The notes under the pieces were generated by a model. The model made no database searches, was not told the DNA's origin, and saw only the letters and a list, made by a program, of their open reading frames with translations. From Spirochaetaceae bacterium (lineage in GTDB: Bacteria; Spirochaetota; Spirochaetia; PWKH01), in assembly GCA_003557605.1 (NCBI GenBank), contig PWNW01000303.1:1-10439 (forward strand): a stretch of DNA of 10,439 bases, read 5' to 3'. Made by a program: the position numbers and the translations under genes. Below are positions 1 through 5,942 of the stretch, piece by piece. Position 1 is the first letter of the stretch, and every line of letters starts with the position of its first letter.

Positions 1-42
1 CAAGGCATCATGCAGGGGTTTTTGAAATATGTAAAGACCTAA
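1..42 (+). CDS. possible C-terminal end of an upstream gene
   Basis: Frame 1 is open from the left edge to a TAA at 40-42 and would encode thirteen residues ending KYVKT. It is followed by a loose inverted repeat, GTAAAGA at 31-37 against TCTTTAC at 52-58, with no T-run after it. This could be the tail of a gene that starts outside the window, but thirteen codons carry no family signal and an open frame this short is expected by chance. Confidence 0.2.
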   Translation, partial: QGIMQGFLKYVKT

Positions 43-121
43 GCTGCTAAATCTTTACCAGAATAGTAATTTACAGAACTGAATACCAGAGAAAAAACGC
101 AAAAATCTGCGCATTGCCTCT

Positions 122-149
122 TTACTTACGTCATAGGAAGGTGTATCTT
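122..149 (+). promoter_or_regulatory. weak candidate promoter for the exported protein gene
   Basis: TTACTT at 122-127 and TATCTT at 144-149 are 16 bases apart, about 40 bases before the ATG at 190. The match is modest and AT-rich DNA makes such hits common. The rest of 43-189 holds no convincing gene or RNA; I see only a short CGCA/TGCG arm pair near 97-112. Confidence 0.25.
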
Positions 150-189
150 GGTGGTAAGTATATAGAAAAAAGTATTAGGGAAAAAAGTT

Positions 190-756
190 ATGAAACGAAA
201 ACTACTAGTAATAACACAATTAGTTGTATTGCTCTTAGCAGTACCTATGTTTATTTACGCCAACAATACCTCTCTCCAGATATCTTCAAATGTGATCATT
301 CCTATATTAGATTCTCAATTGTATTTTGAGGTCTATGATCCCTCAACCGGAACCCTTGGGGTCATAGGTGATCTTGATGCTTATAGGGAAACGACAAGCG
401 ATTGGATCGAGGTTGCCACGACCAGAGAAGGGGTGATCCAAGGAGGGCAGCTAAGGCCCTGGAAGGTTGGAATTACCTCTGCCAACTCATACAAGCTGGT
501 TGGGCCCGGAGGAGCAGGAGAAGGAATCTCCTACCGGGTAAAGCTGGAATGGGAAGCACAGACAGGCGGAAATACTACCTATCCTGCAGGGGAAAAGATT
601 TATCAAGCTGGTACTACGCAGATCTGGATTGAAAAAAATACAAATCACCCGAGAGAAATTAACCGTACCATGTTTGTGGAAATCCCGCAGTACTCCCATG
701 TTCCAGCAGAGGGCACCTATACGGATACCATTACCTTTTATATGTCAGCTCTGTAA
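190..756 (+). CDS. small exported protein of unknown function, probable beta-sandwich
   Basis: The 188-residue product starts MKRK and continues with a hydrophobic run to about residue 24, then FIYA-NN. This is a good Sec signal peptide with type I cleavage after the alanine; there is no lipobox cysteine. The mature part is rich in Gly, Thr, Ser and aromatic residues, has no cysteine, and looks all-beta. Its last ~20 residues (PAEGTYTDTITF near 172-183) resemble the closing strands of spore-coat-U or fimbrial-type subunits, which suggests a periplasmic or surface beta-sandwich; that is a motif impression, not a family assignment. An AGGG at 177-180 is a weak ribosome binding site nine bases before ATG. 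The gene looks more AT-rich than its right-hand neighbours. No chaperone or usher gene lies beside it within this window. Confidence 0.75.
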   Translation: MKRKLLVITQLVVLLLAVPMFIYANNTSLQISSNVIIPILDSQLYFEVYDPSTGTLGVIGDLDAYRETTSDWIEVATTREGVIQGGQLRPWKVGITSANSYKLVGPGGAGEGISYRVKLEWEAQTGGNTTYPAGEKIYQAGTTQIWIEKNTNHPREINRTMFVEIPQYSHVPAEGTYTDTITFYMSAL

Positions 757-787
757 GCTGGACAACAGCTCAAGCTCCTGCTACACT

Positions 788-810
788 TCCTGCATCTTCG
801 TGAAGCAGGA
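788..810 (+). promoter_or_regulatory. hairpin covering the Shine-Dalgarno of the MFS gene
   Basis: TCCTGC at 788-793 is the exact complement of GCAGGA at 805-810. The right arm contains the AGGA (807-810) that is the obvious ribosome binding site for the ATG at 816. If it forms, the stem would hide that site. A second small hairpin, AGCTG at 756-760 against CAGCT at 766-770, starts at the previous stop codon. Neither has a T-run, so they are poor terminators. Confidence 0.35.
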
Positions 811-815
811 TAGGT

Positions 816-2018
816 ATGCAAAGTTCAGATGAATACACAGTTCCGGCAGGCATCGGGGATCGTCTGGTTCCATTGCTGCTCATTGTGGGGCTGTTTTTCT
901 TCAATATTTTTGCACGTTCAGTGCTCTCTCCTCTGCTTCTTCCAATGGAAGAGGAATTTTCCATCTCCCATGCAGCTTCATCCCGGTTTTTTCTCTATAT
1001 CAGTGCCGGGTATGCCCTCACCATCATTCTTTCGGGGTTTGTATCCCATGCACTGATGCACCGGAGGACCATCTTTCTCTCCTCTTTTCTAGCTTCCTTC
1101 GGACTGCTGGTGATCGGGTTTGCCCCAGGACTGCCGATGGTCCATCTGGGCCTGGTTATCATCGGGTGCGGAGCAGGGCTGTTTCCACCCTCCAGCATAT
1201 CCATGATCACCGAGATGATTAAGCGAGGCGACTGGCAGAAGGCACTGGCGGTCAATGAACTAGGTCCCCATCTGGCGATGCTCGCCGTGCCGCTTTATGC
1301 GGCGGCACTGCTCCCCTATGGAGACTGGCGGGTAATAATTGTCAGTGCAGGGGTGCTGATGATGGTGCTCACCCTCCTGAGCATGCGGCTGATCAGGGTG
1401 GGAAACAACAGGGGCGAACCGCCGAAAATAACTCACATAGCTGCCCTGATACACCTTCCGGCATTCTGGATCATGATTCTGCTCTTCGGACTCGGTCTCT
1501 CCAGCATCCAGGGAGTCTACCTGCTGATTCCCTCCTATCTGGTTACAGAAGGGGGATTCACCCTTTCTCAGGCGAATACCATCTTCGGGATATCACGGGT
1601 GGTGCCTATTGCCGCACTGATGAGTGCAGGGCTGGTGATAGACAGCATCGGGATCAGAAGAGGAATCGGCATCACCATATTCCTGGCGGGGGCATCAATT
1701 GTTCTCGTCGGGCTCCTGGAGGGCATCCCCCTGATCATTATGATATTCCTTCAGCCGGCAGCGGGTGCGCTTTTCTTTCCTGCGGGGATCGCCGCAGTAT
1801 CCCTCATCGGCCCTTCACGGACCAGAAATGTGGCCTTTTCCATGCTGCTTCCTCTTGCATCATTTCTGGGAACTGGGGCAATACCTGCCTTCATCGGATA
1901 CATGGGGGAGCATGCATCCTTCAGAATCGGATTCATTGCAGCAGGGGCTGTCACCTGCCTCAGTTCTTTCCTGGCAGTATTCCTGAAAATTGAAGAAAAA
2001 CCGGGTAAAACCGAATAA
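816..2018 (+). CDS. major facilitator superfamily (MFS) transporter
   Basis: The 400-residue, very hydrophobic protein has about twelve membrane helices, roughly at 17-37, 57-77, 85-103, 107-128, 147-166, 173-193, 211-234, 253-273, 282-300, 305-330, 338-361 and 369-390. The longest hydrophilic loop, near 194-208, sits between helices 6 and 7 as in MFS carriers. The helix 2-3 loop (GFVSHALMHRR from 74) is a degenerate form of the MFS motif G-x3-D-R-x-G-R-R, having lost the aspartate. Length is normal for the superfamily. Substrate cannot be read from the sequence; multidrug, organic anion or sugar carriers are all possible. ATG 816 is chosen because AGGA at 807-810 is five bases upstream. The gene follows the exported protein gene by 59 bases with no clear promoter, so co-transcription is possible. 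Confidence 0.88.
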   Translation: MQSSDEYTVPAGIGDRLVPLLLIVGLFFFNIFARSVLSPLLLPMEEEFSISHAASSRFFLYISAGYALTIILSGFVSHALMHRRTIFLSSFLASFGLLVIGFAPGLPMVHLGLVIIGCGAGLFPPSSISMITEMIKRGDWQKALAVNELGPHLAMLAVPLYAAALLPYGDWRVIIVSAGVLMMVLTLLSMRLIRVGNNRGEPPKITHIAALIHLPAFWIMILLFGLGLSSIQGVYLLIPSYLVTEGGFTLSQANTIFGISRVVPIAALMSAGLVIDSIGIRRGIGITIFLAGASIVLVGLLEGIPLIIMIFLQPAAGALFFPAGIAAVSLIGPSRTRNVAFSMLLPLASFLGTGAIPAFIGYMGEHASFRIGFIAAGAVTCLSSFLAVFLKIEEKPGKTE

Positions 2019-2061
2019 TTTATTTTGACATTTATTGGCAAATATGTAAAAATAAATTATT
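2014..2061 (+). repeat. 13-bp perfect AT-only inverted repeat
   Basis: The arm at 2014-2026 (AATAATTTATTTT) is matched perfectly by its reverse complement at 2049-2061, with 22 bases between. Inside, ACAT at 2028-2031 can also pair with ATGT at 2044-2047. The left arm includes the MFS stop codon (TAA 2016-2018), and the loop holds most of the -35 box of the next gene. It could be a weak AT-rich terminator for the MFS gene, a protein-binding site over the promoter, or a by-product of AT-rich sequence. Confidence 0.45.
2025..2052 (+). promoter_or_regulatory. sigma70-type promoter for the 300-residue unknown protein
   Basis: A perfect TTGACA at 2025-2030 is followed after 16 bases by TAAAAA at 2047-2052, four of six matches to the -10 consensus. 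Transcription would start near 2059, giving a leader of about 30 bases that contains the Shine-Dalgarno AAGGAAGGAA at 2070-2079. Unlike the four divergent genes further right, this gene therefore has a normal leader. Confidence 0.5.
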
Positions 2062-2088
2062 ATTCATTTAAGGAAGGAATGTCCCGAT

Positions 2089-2991
2089 ATGGTAACACTT
2101 CATATACATGTACCGGCTTCTGAAGCATCTGCTTCATCCTTTGCACGCCAGGAGGACCTCTATATCCGTGCAGAAATGATCAGCTCATATCTCAGCGGGA
2201 ACGGAGCCCTGCCCAGGCAGGTCTGCGCAGATATTTTCACTGGGGAGCTGCCCTTTGTACTGCTTTCCCCCAAGGGATACCGCTGGGAAAAGAACTCCCC
2301 AACATATCTGTATACCCTTGAAGCTGCTTCCTATACCCAGTGCACTCCGGAAATGCTGCTTTGGCCTCTGCATATCATGGAGGAGAAGCAGGTCCCGGTG
2401 TTTGTGCTGCCCCTGCCGCCAGGCGGAGGGAAAAGGGCCGGAAAGCTGCCCAGGCTCTACCGCAACGTGGAGAAGATGGAGCATATCATCCCGTCAATGC
2501 TGAGAAGCGGTCCACTGGTAATGGTGTGCAGCTTGAGGACCTTCTATGAAGGTCTGCTTCTGCTGATCAGGGACAGGTCACGGGTGAACTCGATCCTTCC
2601 CCGGCAGATGAAGCTGGTTTCCCTTTTCGGGGGGGATGCACTCTCCTGCAGCGAAGAAAAGATTCCCGACAGAAAGGACCTTGAGGAAGCAATGCGCAGC
2701 TTCTCTGACACTATCTCGATAATAGCACTCACCGGAGACCGGAGAATACCCGCATCACGAATTCTCAGGTCCTGGATGAATGACCAAGGCACCATTGATG
2801 CCTCCATAGATCTGGTGAAACCGGGATTTTCCGCCGAGCAGGGTATTTTCCCTGGAGGAGATGAACCACCCGAGTGCGAGGGGGAGACCGGTGTACCGGT
2901 GCTTCAGAAGGCGAAACACCATCAGATTCTTCGGCTGGAGGTTTCACGGATGATCTGCTCTCTCCTGTCGGCCCATACGGAGATATCATAG
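2089..2991 (+). CDS. unrecognised 300-residue soluble protein
   Basis: I do not recognise a family with confidence. The product has no signal peptide and no clear membrane helix, so it is probably cytoplasmic. The segment 139-187 (PLVMVCSLRTFYEG, then MKLVSLFGGDALS) and the late GETGVPVL at 265-272 faintly recall the middle and the GE-x-G-VLV strand of PaaK/LuxE-type adenylate-forming enzymes. However, the glycine- and serine-rich nucleotide loop and the RYRTGD-type motif are not visible, so any relationship would be to a degenerate member. A proline- and glycine-rich turn (LPLPPGGGKRAGK) lies at 107-119. ATG 2089 is picked over the out-of-frame ATG at 2079 because the strong Shine-Dalgarno at 2070-2079 sits about nine bases upstream. 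The gene ends one base short of the convergent regulator gene, so its terminator, if any, lies inside that gene. Confidence 0.7.
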   Translation: MVTLHIHVPASEASASSFARQEDLYIRAEMISSYLSGNGALPRQVCADIFTGELPFVLLSPKGYRWEKNSPTYLYTLEAASYTQCTPEMLLWPLHIMEEKQVPVFVLPLPPGGGKRAGKLPRLYRNVEKMEHIIPSMLRSGPLVMVCSLRTFYEGLLLLIRDRSRVNSILPRQMKLVSLFGGDALSCSEEKIPDRKDLEEAMRSFSDTISIIALTGDRRIPASRILRSWMNDQGTIDASIDLVKPGFSAEQGIFPGGDEPPECEGETGVPVLQKAKHHQILRLEVSRMICSLLSAHTEIS

Positions 2992-2992
2992 G

Positions 2993-3880
2993 TCAGAATA
3001 CCGGCTTCATCAGGTTCAGCAGGTCTATACGGCTTCTCACACCGGTTTTTTCGTAGATGTTGGCAATGTGATTGTTCACCGTATAGGGTGAAATAAACAG
3101 CTTCTCTCCGATCTCCTTGGTGGTCATTCCCTGCCTGATGAGTTCAATAATTTCCCGCTCCCTTCCTGTGATGTGAAATTTCTTCAGCTGAAGCGGGTCA
3201 ATCACGTCGTCAGGCGCTTCTGGGATATGAAGGAAATAGTTCACAAGATAGATGAAAATGACCATGGAAAGCCAGAACATATAGACGGGGAAGGTTATGA
3301 CCCCCGGGGGAAGAGTAAAGAAGGTATCTGTGATCATAAAGGGTATCATCACCAGCGACAGGATAACATACGCCTTGCTGATGCGCCTTACGTCACGGTT
3401 CTCAATGGTTTTCAGGTTTTTTATCAGGACGCCGATGCAGAATATCAGGACGCCGAAGAAGATGGTCACCAGTACAATCTGGATCCACAGACCGTCATAG
3501 AGAAAGATGCTTGCCAGGGAGAAGAGGAAAAAGAGGGTGCTTGCGGAGATAAACACGACCTTGTAGGGATTTCTCCACGGATGGGCGATCATCCAGGTGG
3601 TGAAATAGGGAACAAAGATGATAAGAAACGAAAGACTGCCGTAAAGCAAAATGAGAAACAGAGCAAAAAGCCACTGGGGCTGGAATGTCACCATGGCTGA
3701 TACAAACATCCTGATAAAGTTCAGCACCAGGATCAGCAGAAGTGCTGAATGGAAGGTCAGATAATACTTTGTCCAGGGATAGTTTTTTCGAATGTGAAAC
3801 AGCACGGCCATGCAGAGCACCGCAACCGCCAGGGCAAATGAGAGAATGTGCAGCGTAACGTTGATTCCAAGCAGTCCCAT
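2993..3880 (-). CDS. membrane-anchored LuxR-type transcriptional regulator
   Basis: The 295-residue protein has about seven hydrophobic helices in residues 6-217 (roughly 6-28, 40-61, 70-95, 107-128, 131-153, 168-190, 194-217). A short linker (PEAPDDVIDPLQLKK) follows, then a C-terminal LuxR/GerE helix-turn-helix at about 233-293. That domain carries the family hallmarks: TGREREIIELI, a turn at GMTTKEIGEKL, and the recognition helix SPYTVNNHIANIYEKTGV. No receiver or autoinducer-binding domain is present, so the membrane part is the likely sensor, for an unknown signal at the inner membrane. It diverges from the GH32 gene across a repeat-rich 94-bp gap, so control of that gene, itself, or both is plausible. 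Its best promoter places transcription at or next to the ATG. A possible AAGGA at 3895-3899 is 14 bases from the start, too far to be good. Confidence 0.88.
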   Translation of the reverse strand: MGLLGINVTLHILSFALAVAVLCMAVLFHIRKNYPWTKYYLTFHSALLLILVLNFIRMFVSAMVTFQPQWLFALFLILLYGSLSFLIIFVPYFTTWMIAHPWRNPYKVVFISASTLFFLFSLASIFLYDGLWIQIVLVTIFFGVLIFCIGVLIKNLKTIENRDVRRISKAYVILSLVMIPFMITDTFFTLPPGVITFPVYMFWLSMVIFIYLVNYFLHIPEAPDDVIDPLQLKKFHITGREREIIELIRQGMTTKEIGEKLFISPYTVNNHIANIYEKTGVRSRIDLLNLMKPVF

Positions 3881-3885
3881 GATTC

Positions 3886-3915
3886 AGTATAGGTTCCTTG
3901 CAAGGTGCTGGTCAA
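3886..3915 (-). promoter_or_regulatory. promoter of the LuxR-type regulator gene, apparently leaderless
   Basis: On the minus strand TTGACC (3915-3910) and TATACT (3891-3886) are separated by 18 bases, each five of six matches to consensus. Only five bases separate the -10 box from the ATG at 3880, so the usual start distance of six to seven bases falls on the A of the start codon or beside it. A 10-bp palindrome CCTTGCAAGG (3896-3905) lies in the spacer. Confidence 0.5.
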
Positions 3916-3916
3916 T

Positions 3917-3943
3917 AGAGGCTGAGCCTCTCTTTAAAGAGGC
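3917..3943. promoter_or_regulatory. operator-like cluster of three alternating inverted arms
   Basis: AGAGGC (3917-3922), GCCTCT (3926-3931) and AGAGGC (3938-3943) alternate, so the middle arm can pair with either neighbour, with 3- or 6-base gaps. CTCTTTAAAGAG, centred between 3935 and 3936, is itself a perfect 12-bp palindrome. The cluster sits between the two divergent -35 regions and overlaps that of the GH32 gene. A dimeric regulator could bind here and control both genes. Confidence 0.5.
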
Positions 3944-3962
3944 CCCCATCCTGTGATATAAT
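3933..3962 (+). promoter_or_regulatory. extended -10 promoter of the GH32 gene
   Basis: TGATATAAT at 3954-3962 is a perfect extended -10 element (TGN followed by TATAAT). The -35 is weak: TTTAAA at 3933-3938 with an 18-base spacer, as expected for an extended -10 promoter. Transcription would begin near 3969, only about six bases before the ATG at 3975, and no Shine-Dalgarno fits in that space. Confidence 0.6.
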
Positions 3963-3974
3963 CCCAGAGCAACT

Positions 3975-5393
3975 ATGGAGAAACAACACCGGCCTATATA
4001 CCACATGCTTCCTCATCAGAACTGGATGAACGATCCCAACGGACCGATATACCATAACGGTCTGTACCATCTGTTCTACCAGCATAACCCCGATGATACT
4101 ACATGGGGGAATATTCACTGGGCTCATTCGGTCAGCCGGGATCTGGTCAACTGGCAGCACCGCCCCCTGGCCTTGTACCCGAGCAGAGAGGAGGGGGAGC
4201 TGCACTGCTTCTCCGGCTGCACGGTGGTCCGTGATGACGGGACCCCGATGATCTTCTACACCAGTGTAGGAGAGGGGGAGCGCAATGCACAGACCGGGGC
4301 CCAGCAATGGGCGGCGGTGGGCAGCATGGACCTGGATGACTGGGTCAAGGTCTATGAGAATCCCGTGATTGACCAGTCTGTCCACGGCGACATGAAGATC
4401 CTGGAATGGCGCGATCCCTTCGTGTTTCGACGTAACGGGGAGTGCATGATGCTCCTTGGCGGAACTCATCGCGGGCATGGATGCGCCGCCCTCTACCGCG
4501 CACTGGATGCAGAGCTCTATACCTGGGAATTCCTGGGAATTATGTCCCAGGATGAGCAGGGAAGCGATATGTGGGAATGCCCGGTGATCTTCCCCTGCAG
4601 GGACCGCTATGTGCTGCTCTATTCTCCCAACGGGGCTATGCGCTATGAGACAGGAACTTTTGACGGTGACCGCTTCTGCAGAGATACGAAAGGAGTGGTG
4701 GACTACGGAGGCTGGCAGGGACTGTATGCCGGGACGGTATGCAGCACCCCTGAGGGAAGCACAGTGATGTTCGCCTGGATGCCTGAGGTGCTCAGAATGC
4801 CCCTGGAGGGCAGCGGGTACACGTGGTCAGGTGTGCAGTCAATTCCCCGGATTCTTGAGCTGGATGAACGCAGCCGCCTGACATCCCGTCCGGTTGATTC
4901 AGTCTCATCTCTCCATGACGTCCCCAACGCCTGGACTGGAGGTGATATCCCCGCTGCAGGCAGGAAAGAGCTTCCAATTTCCGGCAATGCTCTTGATCTC
5001 TTCGGGCTTTTCCAGTTTGATCCTGATAAAACCGATGAGTTCGGGCTGGAGCTCTTTGCTGACCGTGAGGGAAGGGAGACTACACGTCTAGTGTTCCAGC
5101 CGGCACGAAGGCGCGCCTATATTGACCGGGAGCACAGCTGTGCCGACGGGGTACCCTTTGCCGTACCCGCAGCAGGCCCTTGGGATGTGCCGCAGAACGG
5201 CCAGGTAGATGTAAGAATCCTTACGGACCATTCAACCGTTGAGGTATTCATCGACTCACGGCTTTGTATATCAACGAGGGTATATCCGAAGTATTCCACA
5301 TCAGACAAGGCGATCCTCTTCGGCCCTGAGTCCGGAGGCGTCACTGCACTGATGCTAGAGGTATATCCTATGAAGCCGGCGGAGTTTTCCTGA
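3975..5393 (+). CDS. glycoside hydrolase family 32 beta-fructofuranosidase (sucrose/fructan hydrolase)
   Basis: The 472-residue enzyme should hydrolyse terminal beta-D-fructofuranosyl bonds in sucrose or fructo-oligosaccharides. All three GH32 catalytic blocks are intact: NWMNDPNG at 16-23 with nucleophile Asp20, EWRDPFVF at 144-151 with the transition-state stabiliser Asp147, and MWECP at 199-203 with acid/base Glu201. FSGC at 79-82 is another family block. The five-bladed propeller spans about 1-310, and the C-terminal beta-sandwich carries the typical DHSTVEVFID at 418-427. No signal peptide is present, so the enzyme is cytoplasmic and needs an imported substrate; no sugar permease, kinase or PTS gene is adjacent. 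Length is normal. ATG 3975 is kept because starting at the next Met (residue 11) would remove the conserved RPIYH. The stop overlaps the convergent flavodoxin gene by 26 bases. Sucrase versus fructanase cannot be settled from sequence alone. Confidence 0.93.
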   Translation: MEKQHRPIYHMLPHQNWMNDPNGPIYHNGLYHLFYQHNPDDTTWGNIHWAHSVSRDLVNWQHRPLALYPSREEGELHCFSGCTVVRDDGTPMIFYTSVGEGERNAQTGAQQWAAVGSMDLDDWVKVYENPVIDQSVHGDMKILEWRDPFVFRRNGECMMLLGGTHRGHGCAALYRALDAELYTWEFLGIMSQDEQGSDMWECPVIFPCRDRYVLLYSPNGAMRYETGTFDGDRFCRDTKGVVDYGGWQGLYAGTVCSTPEGSTVMFAWMPEVLRMPLEGSGYTWSGVQSIPRILELDERSRLTSRPVDSVSSLHDVPNAWTGGDIPAAGRKELPISGNALDLFGLFQFDPDKTDEFGLELFADREGRETTRLVFQPARRRAYIDREHSCADGVPFAVPAAGPWDVPQNGQVDVRILTDHSTVEVFIDSRLCISTRVYPKYSTSDKAILFGPESGGVTALMLEVYPMKPAEFS

Positions 5394-5865
5394 CCTGCTT
5401 CATCTGCCGAGCGAATGTTCGAAGAGCCTGATGGTCCCTGGTGTCAAAGGAGGGAAACCGCTTTTCCAGATATCCGCGAATCAGCGGACGAAATGCCTTC
5501 GGGTCAGCAACCCCTCCTGCAAAGCAGTGCGCCTTCGCCTGTTCCCTCAGGTCCCGGGTAAATACCCGGGAAAAGGTCTTCTGTGACGTTTCCGGAGGCC
5601 CGAGGCAGGTGAGAAAGAGCCCAACTTCCCTCTGAAGAAGCAGTGCCCGATAGTCCTCCATAAACCGTTTCAGCTTTCTGGAAACCCTGCCGTATCGTAC
5701 CGACCCTCCGATAATTATCCGATGGTAATCTGCCACCGTCGGCGGGTCCTGGCTGTCTATGTTGGTAAACATGACGAACTGGTCATCACCCAGCTCATCC
5801 CGTATGATTTCTGCGCACTCCCCTGTGTATCCGCACCGGGAACTGTACACAATCAAGGTATTCAT
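5368..5865 (-). CDS. flavodoxin-domain protein of the HemG/Flavodoxin_5 type
   Basis: The 165-residue product starts MNTLIVYSSRCGYTGECA, the FMN phosphate-binding loop (SSRCGYTGE, 8-16) after the first beta strand. IIIGGSVRYGRVSRKLKRF at 50-68 and VGLFLTCLG at 81-89 match the later strands and flavin-contacting loops of Flavodoxin_5 proteins, which include menaquinone-dependent protoporphyrinogen oxidase HemG. No haem gene is nearby, so an electron-carrier role is equally likely, for example feeding the radical SAM enzyme encoded upstream. The frame is open to 5904, but AAGGAGG at 5876-5870 lies four bases before the ATG at 5865 and fixes that start; thirteen extra residues would precede the flavodoxin fold otherwise. 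The gene is third in a minus-strand cluster, 77 bases after the YdcZ-type gene. Its last 26 bases overlap the end of the GH32 gene. Confidence 0.85.
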   Translation of the reverse strand: MNTLIVYSSRCGYTGECAEIIRDELGDDQFVMFTNIDSQDPPTVADYHRIIIGGSVRYGRVSRKLKRFMEDYRALLLQREVGLFLTCLGPPETSQKTFSRVFTRDLREQAKAHCFAGGVADPKAFRPLIRGYLEKRFPSFDTRDHQALRTFARQMKQVRKTPPAS

Positions 5866-5869
5866 CAGC

Positions 5870-5880
5870 CCTCCTTGAGG
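5870..5880 (-). promoter_or_regulatory. strong Shine-Dalgarno inside a small hairpin, before the flavodoxin gene
   Basis: Reading the minus strand, CCTC (5880-5877), AAG, GAGG (5873-5870) forms a 4-bp stem with a three-base loop. The AAGGAGG ribosome binding site (5876-5870) spans the loop and right arm. It is the best Shine-Dalgarno in the window and decides the start at 5865. The stem is probably too weak to block translation. Confidence 0.5.
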
Positions 5881-5942
5881 CATCATCAGTTGCGGAGATA
5901 TCATATCACAATGGCAGAAAGAGGCAAGTCCCTGAAAGCGGG

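Noticed and set aside
31..58. Inverted repeat as a rho-independent terminator
   Set aside because: The stem is only 7 bp and AT-rich, the gap is 14 bases and no T-run follows. It is too weak to call a terminator.
97..112. CGCA/TGCG arms as a regulatory RNA structure
   Set aside because: A four-base stem is expected by chance and nothing around it supports a riboswitch or small RNA.
2079..2081. ATG next to the Shine-Dalgarno of the 300-residue protein gene
   Set aside because: It is out of frame with the long open frame and touches the Shine-Dalgarno, leaving no spacing.
3173..3700. 175-codon plus-strand open frame inside the regulator gene
   Set aside because: The product is a highly charged, low-complexity string as expected from the reverse of membrane-helix codons. 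The minus-strand frame encodes clear helices and a LuxR domain.
3912..4478. 188-codon minus-strand open frame over the GH32 start
   Set aside because: It is opposite the conserved GH32 catalytic blocks and has no recognisable motif, so it is a shadow frame.
5866..5904. Upstream in-frame start for the flavodoxin gene
   Set aside because: The thirteen extra residues precede the first beta strand of the flavodoxin fold, and the only strong Shine-Dalgarno points to the ATG at 5865.
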